From positions 17,091 through 81,090 of the forward strand of contig RKRR01000113.1 in assembly GCA_007571305.1 (NCBI GenBank): 64,000 nt of DNA, written 5' to 3'. Positions 43,393-52,358 of the stretch are shown here, one piece after another. How positions within the stretch are numbered: the stretch's first letter is position 1; each line of letters opens with the position of its first letter. The position numbers and the translations under genes are program-made. Origin of the DNA: Candidatus Poribacteria bacterium (GTDB taxonomy: Bacteria > Poribacteria > WGA-4E > WGA-3G). The notes beneath the pieces are model-generated. The model was not told the origin of the DNA. It ran no database searches and saw only the letters and a list, made by a program, of their open reading frames with translations.

Positions 43393-44094
43393 TTACGACT
43401 TCCTTCCGACAAAATAGACAGCTGATGCCAAAATATGGGCATCTTTATGCAGAGAAAGTAGCACATCTAAGAGTAGGATCGGAAATGTTAGCCATCCGAC
43501 GATAAAAGAGATCGCTTTCGCGAGCATCAGACTACCGAACGAGCAGATCAGTCCGATGTATTCCCGGAAGATCCAGTGTAAAGAGGTCGTCGGACCGGCG
43601 CAGGGACCACTTTCCAGTTCAGAGAAGGCAGCGCAGAGTTGGACGATGCCGGAGACTGTCCATCGCTGATAGTCGTGCGGAGAGGCGTGGTAGCCTTGCA
43701 GGAACGGGACGGCGATGCAAATATCGCCTCCAGGTTTTAGTACACGATAAATCTCCGATACAACGAGATTCGGTGAGCGGACATGCTCAAGGACGGCTTC
43801 GGAGATGACCACATCAAACGTGGCATCACTGAACGGCAAGAAGTGTCCATCGGCGACAATATCGACTTCAGGAGTGATCCCAATGTCGAGGTTGATGACG
43901 TTTGGGGCGCGGCGGCGAGCACCAGCACCAAGATCCAAGATTCTCGCGTCGGGCCCGAGATGTCGGAGGGTTTTTCTGACACATCGATTCCACCTTGGGG
44001 CGGGATACGGGCATCCGATGAAGTAAGATAAGAACGGGTTCTGTCTAAGTTTGCGTTTTATACGTGAAATCAAATCCGGTTTCGAGTCTGTCAT
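43393..44094 (-). CDS. Class I SAM-dependent methyltransferase
   Basis: 233 residues. Motif I is ARILDLGAGARRRAPNVINLDIG; the post-I acidic residue is in VDIVADGHFLPFSDATFDVVISEAVLEHV, typical of Methyltransf_11 proteins. The C-terminal part (about 165-225) is hydrophobic with a possible membrane-associated segment (FGSLMLAKAISFIVGWLTFPILLLDVLL). The substrate is unknown. Its ATG lies 8 bp from the divergent yihY start. Confidence 0.86.
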   Translation of the reverse strand: MTDSKPDLISRIKRKLRQNPFLSYFIGCPYPAPRWNRCVRKTLRHLGPDARILDLGAGARRRAPNVINLDIGITPEVDIVADGHFLPFSDATFDVVISEAVLEHVRSPNLVVSEIYRVLKPGGDICIAVPFLQGYHASPHDYQRWTVSGIVQLCAAFSELESGPCAGPTTSLHWIFREYIGLICSFGSLMLAKAISFIVGWLTFPILLLDVLLSLHKDAHILASAVYFVGRKS

Positions 44095-44102
44095 AAGATA
44101 TA

Positions 44103-45335
44103 GTGAGACATAACCTTTCCGAAAAATATAAGGGATATTTTCGCGGTGCCCGGGGGGCTGTTTTGGGGCTCGGCGTGAACGTCTGGCATCAATTCATGGG
44201 GCATAAATGTCTCCAGCAGGCATCGGCGTTGGCGTTTAACACCTTGTTATGTCTTGTGCCGTTGTCGGCGGTTGCGCTGTTTTTGCTGAAAACGTTTGGT
44301 GTCGTGGAAGATGATAACTCTCCGTTGATCGCGGTGCTCCGTGACAACTTCCTGCCGCGCTATAGTGCCCAAGAAATTGTATCAGAACTCTCAGGATTTG
44401 CCAATAGAAATCTCGGCAGGCTGAGTGTGGGCGGGTTTCTGCTATTTTTGCTGATCTCGACAATGCTGTTCATGTCGGTGGAGCAGCATTTTAACCACAT
44501 TTGGGGAGCACGGCGGCGGTTACCGGTGGTGCAAGCGTTCCAGAAATACACCGTTTTCTATACATTGCTTTCCGTGGGACCGCTGCTGATTTGGCTCTTT
44601 TTCTCAAATGCTACCAACTGGATGTTCGGCTATGTGTTCCCATGGGTGTTGGTCTACTGCGTGTTTTTCCTGATGTACATTGCGATGCCGAATACGTTCG
44701 TGAAGTGGCGTGCCGCACTGCTCGGTACATTCATTGCGGGAACGTTCTTCCAGATCGCGAGGATCGCGTTTGGACGTTATCTGGAACTGTTGTGGCAGAA
44801 CTATAGTGACATCTACGGTGCGTTGGCGATGTTGGTTACCTTTGCTATCTGGGTATACGTGGCGTGGGTGGTGATTTTGCTTGGTGCGGAGGTGTCGAAT
44901 TCTGTCCAGCATTTCCGTCAGCAAGCTGGGGCGCGTGGGCGGTTTCGCTATGAGACGAACGGTTATCTGAACGCTTCTGGTGTGATTACGTTGTTTCTGA
45001 TCGTTGCGGAGCGTTTTGCTAAGGGCGAGGGCGCGTGCTTGGTCGAAGAGGTCGCTGCGCGTTCAGGTATATCGACAGAGGTTGTGCATCAGAGTTTTGA
45101 ACGGTTTAAGGCGGCAGGACTAATTTATGAGGTCGAAGGGGATACGGACGGGTATCTTCCGGCCCGTGCATTAGAGAATATTACGTTGGCAACACTTGTG
45201 GATGCGGTTGAGGGTGAAATGACGAGGCATTTTGCACAAGGACTATCGTCCGAGTCGGGTGCGCGTGTATTGGGAACGCTTCAGCAATCTCAGCGGGAAT
45301 GCTTGGAGAAGGTTACAGTCGCGTCTTTGTTGTAG
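44103..45335 (+). CDS. YihY/BrkB-family inner-membrane protein
   Basis: 410 residues from GTG 44103, the only start in the frame (a TAA lies at 44094-44096). The YihY/virulence-factor BrkB domain spans about 20-280: QASALAFNTLLCLVPLSAVALFLL, the GxxxWVYxxWxxxLxGAEVS-like IWVYVAWVVILLGAEVSNSV near the end, and six hydrophobic segments. A C-terminal winged-helix-like region (about 300-390) is unusual but known in some members. The function is unknown (an older RNase BN label is incorrect). No ribosome site is seen. Confidence 0.87.
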   Translation: MRHNLSEKYKGYFRGARGAVLGLGVNVWHQFMGHKCLQQASALAFNTLLCLVPLSAVALFLLKTFGVVEDDNSPLIAVLRDNFLPRYSAQEIVSELSGFANRNLGRLSVGGFLLFLLISTMLFMSVEQHFNHIWGARRRLPVVQAFQKYTVFYTLLSVGPLLIWLFFSNATNWMFGYVFPWVLVYCVFFLMYIAMPNTFVKWRAALLGTFIAGTFFQIARIAFGRYLELLWQNYSDIYGALAMLVTFAIWVYVAWVVILLGAEVSNSVQHFRQQAGARGRFRYETNGYLNASGVITLFLIVAERFAKGEGACLVEEVAARSGISTEVVHQSFERFKAAGLIYEVEGDTDGYLPARALENITLATLVDAVEGEMTRHFAQGLSSESGARVLGTLQQSQRECLEKVTVASLL

Positions 45336-45385
45336 ATGACTGGTGGTTATGGACAGTTGGTTCTCTGAATCTACGCGAATTCAGC

Positions 45386-45467
45386 AGGGTGACATCTCTG
45401 TAGAAAAAACGCCCATCCATCTTTAACTCCAGCAGGGCGACACCTTTGTTACAGAGATGTCACCCCT
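45386..45467. repeat. Inverted repeat pair with a third diverged copy
   Basis: AGGGTGACATCTCTGTA (45386-45402) is the complement of TACAGAGATGTCACCC (45450-45465). Between them lies a diverged direct copy, CAGCAGGGCGACACCTTTG (45430-45448 area), matching CAGCAGGGTGACATCTCTG. It looks like a small palindromic mobile repeat. The rest of 45336-45610 shows nothing else. Confidence 0.7.
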
Positions 45468-45610
45468 ACGACGTTCCATTGCTATATATGACATGTTTTT
45501 CTATAGAGATATTGAAGAAACAGCCAAGCAAAAACCCTACGGTGCTGGGTATCCCTATGCTCTGAAATTATTTCTCCATCAACCCGTACAGAAACCACAC
45601 CTACCGTGTA

Positions 45611-47422
45611 CTATGGAGAAAATTCACTGGCTTTGACGTAATACAAAAATCCGATGCACATCTCATCTGTCGTTTTTTCGCCCCAACCGACAGGGATCGG
45701 AGGATCATGCGGGTTCGCTGGGTTCTCAGACGAATTATCGAAATGCGCGACGAGATTGACACGGGTACCAGCGGGTAAGAAGATCGGCTCTCGATAGTGA
45801 TAGGCATCCTGCCAATTGAAATCCCAATCTTGGATCCAGATGAGGTCATGTTCATCACCGGCTGGCGTTGTGGCAATAAGCCGCATGTCGCGTCCGAGTA
45901 GGTGCATGTGCGGCATCGTCGCTAAAAGATACACATCTCTCTTGAATTTCTTCGATGCTAAAACTTCATACCATTTTTCACCAGCAGGGATGACGAAATC
46001 GCTGTTGGTGGCATGTCCGATATGCAATTTGGTGGTTTCCGCTGTTTTAGAGAAGTACAACCCCAACCGCGAACGGTCCCGTTCAAGATGTCCAGTGCGA
46101 TAGTAATGTACCTGCATGACGATGTCGGCACCCTTCGGTAAGAGATAACCGACACCCTCCGGTAAGACCAACGGCGTAACACCCGGTGCCCAACCCCCGA
46201 CTGTTCCTACGCTATCAAATCCAGGTCCTGTGCCTTCTGTAACATAGCCTGGTTTCGGGTCTTGTGCGTCGAGTTTACGAGCTTCGCCGTTCACATCCAA
46301 GTAAGCGATAACGTGATGCACGGTCTTGCGATTGCCGGGTTGCACGTCAACGGCTTGAACGTACATATCTGTTTCGAAGTTGGTGGGGATGATGAACTGC
46401 CGATATTCGTCCTCGCCTTCCGGTTCAATCTCATATTCGACCGACATTTCAGCGATCCAATCGGGTTCACCGAGGGCCCATCCTTCAGGGAACTCAGGTG
46501 CGGGTGGAACGGCATCGAGGTTCCCAGCGGGTGCACCTGCTTCCACCCAGTGTGCGATCATCTGGATTTCGGTGTCCGTGAGTTGCCGTTCATTTTTGAA
46601 ATCGCCGTAGCCAGGGGCGGGTTTCCACGGCGGCATGAGACGTGCCTGTGTATATTCAGCTATTTCGGTTGACCACGCTTTTGCATCACTGTAATCCGTG
46701 AGTGTGAAGGGCGCGACCTCGCCGCGCCGATGGCATGTCTGGCAATTCTTCTGGAGGATGGGTGCGATGTGCTCACTATAGGTAATCTCTGTTGGGAGAT
46801 GGAGCGTGCATCCGAACGCCGGTGTCTCTTGCACAGGGATAGGGGTATCCGTATGCGTTGCGAGCAGAGCATCACGTAGGTAATGATGCTTGACGCGTGG
46901 CTCGTAGCGGTTATCGTCAATGGCACCGCGGTAGGTGACTGTATGGGTCGCATCAATGAGAACGGCTTGCGGGGTCATGGTTGCGCCGAGGGCATGTGCG
47001 AGTTGACCGGTCATATCCTTCACGACTGGGAAAGGATAGTCTACTTTGGTGATGTAGTTTTTCACGTCGTCTTCGGAATCGTTTTCGTTGGCGTAGACTG
47101 CGACGAAGGCGGTATTTTTAGGCGCGAATTCGGTGTGCAACCGTTTCAGACGCATCGAGTAACGTTGTGCGACTGGACATTCGGTCGCGAGGAATGTGAA
47201 CACGATGGGTCCCTGCGTGGTGAGGGTGTCTAAATTATGTGTATCACCGCGGAGGGTCGTGAAGGTGAGGCTCGAAATTTTTGTGCCGATGGGAACGCTG
47301 CTCGGCTGTAGGGATGCCTCTTGGATGACGCGATGTTTTTTTGTGATTGCGTATTGGGACGCTGTGTATCCCGTGAATGGTAACGCAAGGATAAGGAATA
47401 GTGTTAGTAGCTGCGGTTTCAT
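45611..47422 (-). CDS. Redoxin-cytochrome c-copper monooxygenase-like fusion protein
   Basis: 603 residues, with CAGGAGGTCC upstream. A signal peptide (about 1-20) is followed by a thioredoxin-fold redoxin domain at about 45-195 (FTFLATECPVAQRYSMRL, with only one active-site Cys). A cytochrome-c-like heme motif CQTCH follows at about 230, with a possible Met ligand in RLMPPWKP. A domain like peptidylglycine/dopamine-type copper monooxygenase lies at about 330-600, with HHVIAY, VHYYRTG and PHMHLLGRDM as copper-ligand candidates. It is periplasmic. The same architecture occurs in Planctomycetes and Acidobacteria; the substrate is unknown. Confidence 0.82.
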   Translation of the reverse strand: MKPQLLTLFLILALPFTGYTASQYAITKKHRVIQEASLQPSSVPIGTKISSLTFTTLRGDTHNLDTLTTQGPIVFTFLATECPVAQRYSMRLKRLHTEFAPKNTAFVAVYANENDSEDDVKNYITKVDYPFPVVKDMTGQLAHALGATMTPQAVLIDATHTVTYRGAIDDNRYEPRVKHHYLRDALLATHTDTPIPVQETPAFGCTLHLPTEITYSEHIAPILQKNCQTCHRRGEVAPFTLTDYSDAKAWSTEIAEYTQARLMPPWKPAPGYGDFKNERQLTDTEIQMIAHWVEAGAPAGNLDAVPPAPEFPEGWALGEPDWIAEMSVEYEIEPEGEDEYRQFIIPTNFETDMYVQAVDVQPGNRKTVHHVIAYLDVNGEARKLDAQDPKPGYVTEGTGPGFDSVGTVGGWAPGVTPLVLPEGVGYLLPKGADIVMQVHYYRTGHLERDRSRLGLYFSKTAETTKLHIGHATNSDFVIPAGEKWYEVLASKKFKRDVYLLATMPHMHLLGRDMRLIATTPAGDEHDLIWIQDWDFNWQDAYHYREPIFLPAGTRVNLVAHFDNSSENPANPHDPPIPVGWGEKTTDEMCIGFLYYVKASEFSP

Positions 47423-47454
47423 TATGGACCTCCTGCTGATATTTTTCTCGTTTC

Positions 47455-47483
47455 AGTATAGCACGTTTTGATAGTGTGGTCAA
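47455..47483 (-). promoter_or_regulatory. Promoter for the redoxin/monooxygenase gene
   Basis: Minus strand TTGACC (47483-47478), a 17-bp spacer and TATACT (47460-47455) with TGC before the -10, 33 bp before the ATG. Confidence 0.7.
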
Positions 47484-47526
47484 GGGAATTTCTGGTGTTA
47501 TAGTAAAATCCGGAAACAAGTTCACA

Positions 47527-47620
47527 CGTGTAGCATAGCCTGTTAGGCTGTGCCAGTCATAACACACAACTTCAGAGTTCGCACGACGATATGAGTGTCC
47601 AAGTAATTACGGAATCTACT
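47527..47620 (-). repeat. Composite of MITE-like core (copy D) and the 72-bp repeat
   Basis: TGTAGCATAGCCTGTTAGGC at 47529-47548 is the MITE-like core with one compensated change (AGCCTGTTAGGCT stays palindromic). Bases 47549-47620 are the inverse of the repeat at 28019-28090. A short GTGTTATAGTAAAA direct repeat flanks the block at about 47494 and 47666. Confidence 0.65.
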
Positions 47621-47715
47621 ATAATTGTCTGAATCAGGATTGCGGAATTATGGTACTTTTGTGTGTTATAGTAAAACCCCTAAAATCAAAGGAGCACACA
47701 AAATCATCATTTCGA

Positions 47716-49647
47716 TTAAGGCCAGAAGTTATACATCGGTTGCTGTGTCACGACACTGACGAGACTCCAAATACCGCCGATAGTGAAATCGCCCAACATC
47801 AATCCAATCGCGAACATAACCAACTGCTGTGATGCTCTCGGACCTCCAATTTTCAAAACGCTCCACTTAATAATAGAACTCACCAGCATACAACTCCACA
47901 AATACCGCATGCCCCAATCACTAGAGACAACGAACCCGATCGGATGGAAGGGCCACCAGAAGAAACGCGCCCGCATAAACATCAGAAGTGTCGAAAAGAG
48001 TAAGCCAAACACAATACCACAAGTGGCGTAGAAATTAGGTTCGGTGGGATAATAGATCCACCTTTGGAGTCCGTTGAAAACGCGTCCACCAAAACCTGTT
48101 GCCCAACCGCTGCCACCACCCATGTTTAAGGCACCATAGGTGTAAAAGATATAGAGGATAACGCCAAATACCATCACGGCAGCGAACCCTGAAATCCCCA
48201 ACAGTGCAAAGAACAACCGCTTTGATGAAATTCCAGAGCGTTCCGAGAGTTTAAAGCCTTCTAATTGGTGTGGCATCGGATTGCTCGTGTAACTCCGATT
48301 GAACCAACGGTAAAGCGTCAGAGCGACGAGATTGTTTGTGCCCAATACCCGCGTACCGAAACCGTCAACGAGGATATGATGATTCGGCATATTTTCCATC
48401 GCATGTACAGGAAACCCTTGTTCTGCTCTCATCCGCGTGAGCACCAGAACGATGATAAAATAGATTGAAAAAAACAACGGAATTAGCCAGAAGGACATAC
48501 CGATACGTTTAGAGAAAATGAAAAGTATTGCGAGCCCCACAACGATGCCCCAGAGTGCCAATCTATAGGAAATTGGTTCGTTGGCATCTTCACCTGTGCG
48601 ATGTCGTGCGATACGAAGGACACCACGAAAGTGGCGTAGGTTCAGGACTACGACAGAAACGAAAATCCCGATGGCGGCACCGAAGCATTGTCTATCAATA
48701 TACGGGAATCCCGGCAGGCTGGACAAACCAGTGGCACTTGCTAAGACTAATTGTGCCTTGTAAAAAATAAAGAAAAACCAACTGGAAAACGATAGGTCGA
48801 GCGGCATTAACAATCCAAGCCCGATAACGAACGGGTAATAAGACATACTGATGCCACCGATAGCGTTCCACGGTTTTTCTGTGAACAGATGTCCGAACCC
48901 TTGCCAACCACCGATCCGCTTAATCGGTAAGGTAGGAAGAGTCGGATAAAGAAAACTGAAACCGTTGAAGATCGCAATAAATGCCGCAATTCCGAATCCG
49001 AGCCATGTGATGCGGTGCGAAAATAGGGATTTCGTGTTGTGGGTAACATGAAACGCAATCTGCGTTATGGGATAGGCGAGCCGTTCGCGCTCCACCCACT
49101 GCTTCCGCAGAATGACATTGATACACAACATCACGAGCACCAGGACTGTCATGAAACCTGCCCAAGATAAGATTGGCACTATCCATACACCGATTATGTC
49201 TACAATGGAGAGACTTGATTCTCCTGTATAATAACCTGCTAATGCTTTCGGATCCTCGACAAGAAGCCATCTCGGAAGATAATCCCAGAAGAGTTGTTTC
49301 CATTCATTTTCGGGGGTTGCAAACCAGAAGGCGTGCCCGACGGTCGTGACGAGAATCGTCATTAGTGTAATGGAGGGGAAAGCACACGCCGTGCTGAGCA
49401 GGATATATATCGTGAGTAGCTCCGCATCGGTGAATAAGCGGCGACGGAACGCAAAATTGAGAACGGTGAAGGCGAACACGACGAAAGCGACATTGTAAAA
49501 CGGCACAGCATAGGTATTCAGTGCATAACCGACAAGCCCGACTTCACCCGCAATAATCCAGTAGAAATTAAACGGAATCAGCACGAATGTAATGGTAATA
49601 GACTTCCATGTAACACCGTGCGGTTTCGGGCGTTCATCGTCTCTCAT
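47716..49647 (-). CDS. DUF6785-family polytopic membrane protein
   Basis: 643 residues, about 14 hydrophobic helices. It has features of the DUF6785/DUF6784 proteins common in Planctomycetes, Lentisphaerae and Poribacteria: an N-terminal TFVLIPFNFYWIIAGEVGL, NAFPSITLMT-like ACAFPSITLMTILV, and conserved RMRAEQGFPVHAMENMPNHHILVDGFGTRVLGTNN in the middle. Function is unknown; a weak similarity to oligopeptide transporters has been suggested for the family. It starts 20 bp after a strong terminator, with only AAGG as ribosome site and no own promoter visible. Confidence 0.78.
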   Translation of the reverse strand: MRDDERPKPHGVTWKSITITFVLIPFNFYWIIAGEVGLVGYALNTYAVPFYNVAFVVFAFTVLNFAFRRRLFTDAELLTIYILLSTACAFPSITLMTILVTTVGHAFWFATPENEWKQLFWDYLPRWLLVEDPKALAGYYTGESSLSIVDIIGVWIVPILSWAGFMTVLVLVMLCINVILRKQWVERERLAYPITQIAFHVTHNTKSLFSHRITWLGFGIAAFIAIFNGFSFLYPTLPTLPIKRIGGWQGFGHLFTEKPWNAIGGISMSYYPFVIGLGLLMPLDLSFSSWFFFIFYKAQLVLASATGLSSLPGFPYIDRQCFGAAIGIFVSVVVLNLRHFRGVLRIARHRTGEDANEPISYRLALWGIVVGLAILFIFSKRIGMSFWLIPLFFSIYFIIVLVLTRMRAEQGFPVHAMENMPNHHILVDGFGTRVLGTNNLVALTLYRWFNRSYTSNPMPHQLEGFKLSERSGISSKRLFFALLGISGFAAVMVFGVILYIFYTYGALNMGGGSGWATGFGGRVFNGLQRWIYYPTEPNFYATCGIVFGLLFSTLLMFMRARFFWWPFHPIGFVVSSDWGMRYLWSCMLVSSIIKWSVLKIGGPRASQQLVMFAIGLMLGDFTIGGIWSLVSVVTQQPMYNFWP

Positions 49648-49666
49648 GAGTGCCTTAAAATTTAGG

Positions 49667-49694
49667 AAAAAAAGGCGAGGTTACAAACCTCGCC
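49667..49694 (-). terminator. Rho-independent terminator between pdhA and the DUF6785 gene
   Basis: Minus strand GGCGAGGTT-TGT-AACCTCGCC followed by T7. It lies 42 bp after the E1 alpha stop and 20 bp before the DUF6785 ATG. Confidence 0.93.
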
Positions 49695-49735
49695 AGCAGA
49701 TGTGAATTCTTCAAGTGTAATAGTTTTGACAATAG

Positions 49736-50722
49736 TTACGGCTGAATAGAACCCGCATAAAGATCGTTCAAAGCGTCTTCTGGATGAGGCTCCGGACTAC
49801 TCTTGGCGAATTCAAGTGCCTCCTCAAGTTCGTTTGCAAGTTCCGTCTCAAGCACTGAGAGTTCATCTTGACTCATACCCTCTTCTTCGATGAGGACCTC
49901 GGAGAGTCTCCGAATCGGGTCGCGTTGCCGTTCTTGCTCTTGAACTTCCTCTCGGTCGCGATAGGATGTACCCGGATCACCAATGTGATGCCCGCGAAAT
50001 CTGTAAGTATCGCAGTTGAGGAGCGTCGGTCCACCGCCTTCGCGTGCGCGTTTGACGGCTTCGTCTGCAGCTGCGTAGACCTTGAGAACGTCGTTTCCAT
50101 CAACGGTAATACCCGGCATATCGTAGGCAGGCGCACGAACAGCAGCAATATCCTCTACCCGCTGATGCTCTCGTTGCGGCGTTCCCATGCCGAATCGGTT
50201 GTTTTCACACACAAAGATAACGGGTAATTCCCATACAGCAGCGAGGTTGAGCGTTTCATGGAATACGCCTTGGTTCGTCGCGCCATCACCAAAAAACGAC
50301 ACTGCGACCTGCTTTGTCCTACGAAGTTTAGCAGAGAGTCCTGCACCCGCCGCGAGTGGAATGCCTGCCCCAACAACGCCGTTGGCACCCAGAATACCGG
50401 TCTCTTTATCGGCGATATGCATTGAACCTCCTTTGCCTTTACAATAACCGGTTGTACGTGCGAACAACTCTGCCATCATCCGGTCGCGTTTGCCCCCCTT
50501 TGCGATAAGATGACCATGACCACGGTGTGTACTCGTGATATAATCATCATCTTGCAAGTGAGTGCAAACCCCTACTGCCGTGGCTTCTTCGCCAATGTAA
50601 AGATGCAAGAAACCGGGAAGTTGACCACTCTGATAAAGTGTCCCAGCGGCTTCTTCAAATTGACGGATCTCTAACATCTTACGATACATGTAAAGCATCT
50701 GATCTTTACTCGGTTTTGACAT
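49736..50722 (-). CDS. pdhA: Pyruvate (2-oxoacid) dehydrogenase E1 component, alpha subunit
   Basis: 328 residues, with GCGGAGGAAC upstream. The thiamine-diphosphate motif is GDGATNQGVFHETLNLAAVWELPVIFVCENN (about 160-190). MYRKMLEIRQFEE and GFLHLYIGEEATAVG are the usual N-terminal signatures, and HHIGDPGTSYRDREEV carries the regulatory loop. It decarboxylates a 2-oxoacid with an E1 beta partner. No beta subunit or E2 gene adjoins. It is third in a tight SDR-SRAP-pdhA run. Confidence 0.93.
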   Translation of the reverse strand: MSKPSKDQMLYMYRKMLEIRQFEEAAGTLYQSGQLPGFLHLYIGEEATAVGVCTHLQDDDYITSTHRGHGHLIAKGGKRDRMMAELFARTTGYCKGKGGSMHIADKETGILGANGVVGAGIPLAAGAGLSAKLRRTKQVAVSFFGDGATNQGVFHETLNLAAVWELPVIFVCENNRFGMGTPQREHQRVEDIAAVRAPAYDMPGITVDGNDVLKVYAAADEAVKRAREGGGPTLLNCDTYRFRGHHIGDPGTSYRDREEVQEQERQRDPIRRLSEVLIEEEGMSQDELSVLETELANELEEALEFAKSSPEPHPEDALNDLYAGSIQP

Positions 50723-50742
50723 AGTTCCTCCGCAAGGTAGAA

Positions 50743-51453
50743 TTAAAAATCTGAAATTTCAAAGGGCTCGATGCATTCCTGTGAATCGTTTGTAGGGCGA
50801 TTGACGAACCTTGACACCGGGTATGCCTCCATCTCCTCATCAGGGTAGGGAATAAGAAGCGGTTGAAGGGGTTTTGTCGATTGTTGATTCGGTGCAAGCC
50901 ACTCCGCATAAGTGTCTTGTGGTAAAATTACAGGCATCCTATGATGAATTTTCTCCAACAAGGTATTAGGCGAACAGGTAATAATGGTACAGGAGCGGAG
51001 CGGTTCATCCATCCCATCCACCTGCCATACCTCCCATAACCCTGCGAGTGCAAACGGCTTCTGCGATTTGAGGCGAATGTACACTGGTTGTTTAAGTTTG
51101 TCCCCGGGTATCTTTTTCCATTCATAGTAGCCATCTGCCAAGATAAGACATCGCCTACGTTTGTAAGCGTTCCTGAAGGACGGTTTTTCTGAGAGGGTTT
51201 CCGAACGTGCATTAATCATCCGATTTCCGATTTTCGGGTCTTTTGCCCAAGATGGTATAAGTCCCCAATGGAAGAATTCCACCTGTCCGGTTTCTGAACT
51301 CTCCCCTGTATCAGTCGACGTATTTACAATAACAGCCACATCTTGTGTCGGTGAGATATTGTAGCGCGGGGACAGGTCCATTGGTCCCGCAAAATCGAAG
51401 AACGTTTGATTTAACGCTTCAGCATCGCTTGCGAGTGTAAATCGTCCACACAT
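50743..51453 (-). CDS. SOS response-associated peptidase (SRAP, YedK/HMCES family)
   Basis: 236 residues. The start MCGRF places the catalytic Cys2 at the N-terminus after Met removal. WGLIPSWAKDPKIGNRMINARSET holds the conserved Asn, and CLILADGYYEWKK the conserved Glu; IHHRMPVIL holds the catalytic His. The family forms a thiazolidine crosslink with abasic sites in single-stranded DNA. The tail (beyond about 215) is poorly conserved. Confidence 0.94.
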   Translation of the reverse strand: MCGRFTLASDAEALNQTFFDFAGPMDLSPRYNISPTQDVAVIVNTSTDTGESSETGQVEFFHWGLIPSWAKDPKIGNRMINARSETLSEKPSFRNAYKRRRCLILADGYYEWKKIPGDKLKQPVYIRLKSQKPFALAGLWEVWQVDGMDEPLRSCTIITCSPNTLLEKIHHRMPVILPQDTYAEWLAPNQQSTKPLQPLLIPYPDEEMEAYPVSRFVNRPTNDSQECIEPFEISDF

Positions 51454-51479
51454 TTTTTAATCTCCTAAGAAAATCTACG

Positions 51480-52319
51480 CTATACATCCTTTTTCGCTTG
51501 TGGGACAAGAATATCATCTCTCCAACGAAGACGGAAGGATGGACGCACGAGTGCCTCTGGAGACTGAAGCGTCAAACCACCATCGGCGGTCAAGACGATC
51601 CCAGTAACAAAATCTGCCTCATCAGATGCCAAGAAAAGAGCAGCGTTGGCAATGTCTTCCGGCTTTCCGTAGCGACCAATGGGATAACAATCACGAGAGG
51701 CTTTTTCTTCTAGGGCATCTTCAGCAAGCGAAACTTCGCCTCTTTCGCCGACAATCTGTCCTGGAGCGATAGCGTTGGCTCGGATACCGTCCCTGCCGTA
51801 ATCAAGCGCAATGCTTCGCGTCAAGGCATTCAAACCACCCTTTCCAGCACCGTAAAGTCCAAACCCTGGATTTGTAATTGTAGCATTGACCGTGGAGATG
51901 AAAACCAAGGCACCGCCACGATTACGGATCATTTCGGGAATACAATATTTCGCACCGAGCCACGGTCCGCCGAGCGTCACACCAAGGCTTTCGTTCCATT
52001 CTTCAGTCGTAAATTCAATTGCTTTCTTCGTGTAGGAATGTGCAGCGTTATGAACAAGCGTTGTTATTTTTCCATAGTTCGACAAGGCGGTTTCGACGAG
52101 TGTTTGCCAAGTCGTTTCATCGGCGACATCGCCCATGACGGGGACTGCTTGTCCACCAGCATCTTGAATACGATGGACAGTCTCATCAAGTTTTTCCTTG
52201 CGGCGACGCGTGTTAACAACCACCTTCGCACCTTCGCAAGCGAATCTATAAGCAGTCGCCGCCCCGATGCCACCCCAGGCAGCACCCGCGACAATCGCAA
52301 CCTTTCCTTCCAGTCTCAT
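51480..52319 (-). CDS. SDR-family NAD(P)-dependent oxidoreductase
   Basis: I chose ATG 52319 (AAAGGATTTACT upstream), giving MRLEGKVAIVAGAAWGGIGAATAYRFA with the Gly-rich cofactor loop. 279 residues. NAG-equivalent VHNAAH, catalytic Ser in VFISTVNAT and Tyr-x-x-x-Lys in YGAGKGG are all present, and DGGLTLQ is the C-terminal substrate-side motif. The substrate is unknown. Confidence 0.92.
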   Translation of the reverse strand: MRLEGKVAIVAGAAWGGIGAATAYRFACEGAKVVVNTRRRKEKLDETVHRIQDAGGQAVPVMGDVADETTWQTLVETALSNYGKITTLVHNAAHSYTKKAIEFTTEEWNESLGVTLGGPWLGAKYCIPEMIRNRGGALVFISTVNATITNPGFGLYGAGKGGLNALTRSIALDYGRDGIRANAIAPGQIVGERGEVSLAEDALEEKASRDCYPIGRYGKPEDIANAALFLASDEADFVTGIVLTADGGLTLQSPEALVRPSFRLRWRDDILVPQAKKDV

Positions 52320-52358
52320 AGTAAATCCTTTCGTTATGCCTCTACAGCCTCTCAACTA

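Noticed and set aside
44103..45335. Calling the YihY protein ribonuclease BN
   Set aside because: The old label for this membrane family was a misassignment; RNase BN is a different, soluble enzyme.
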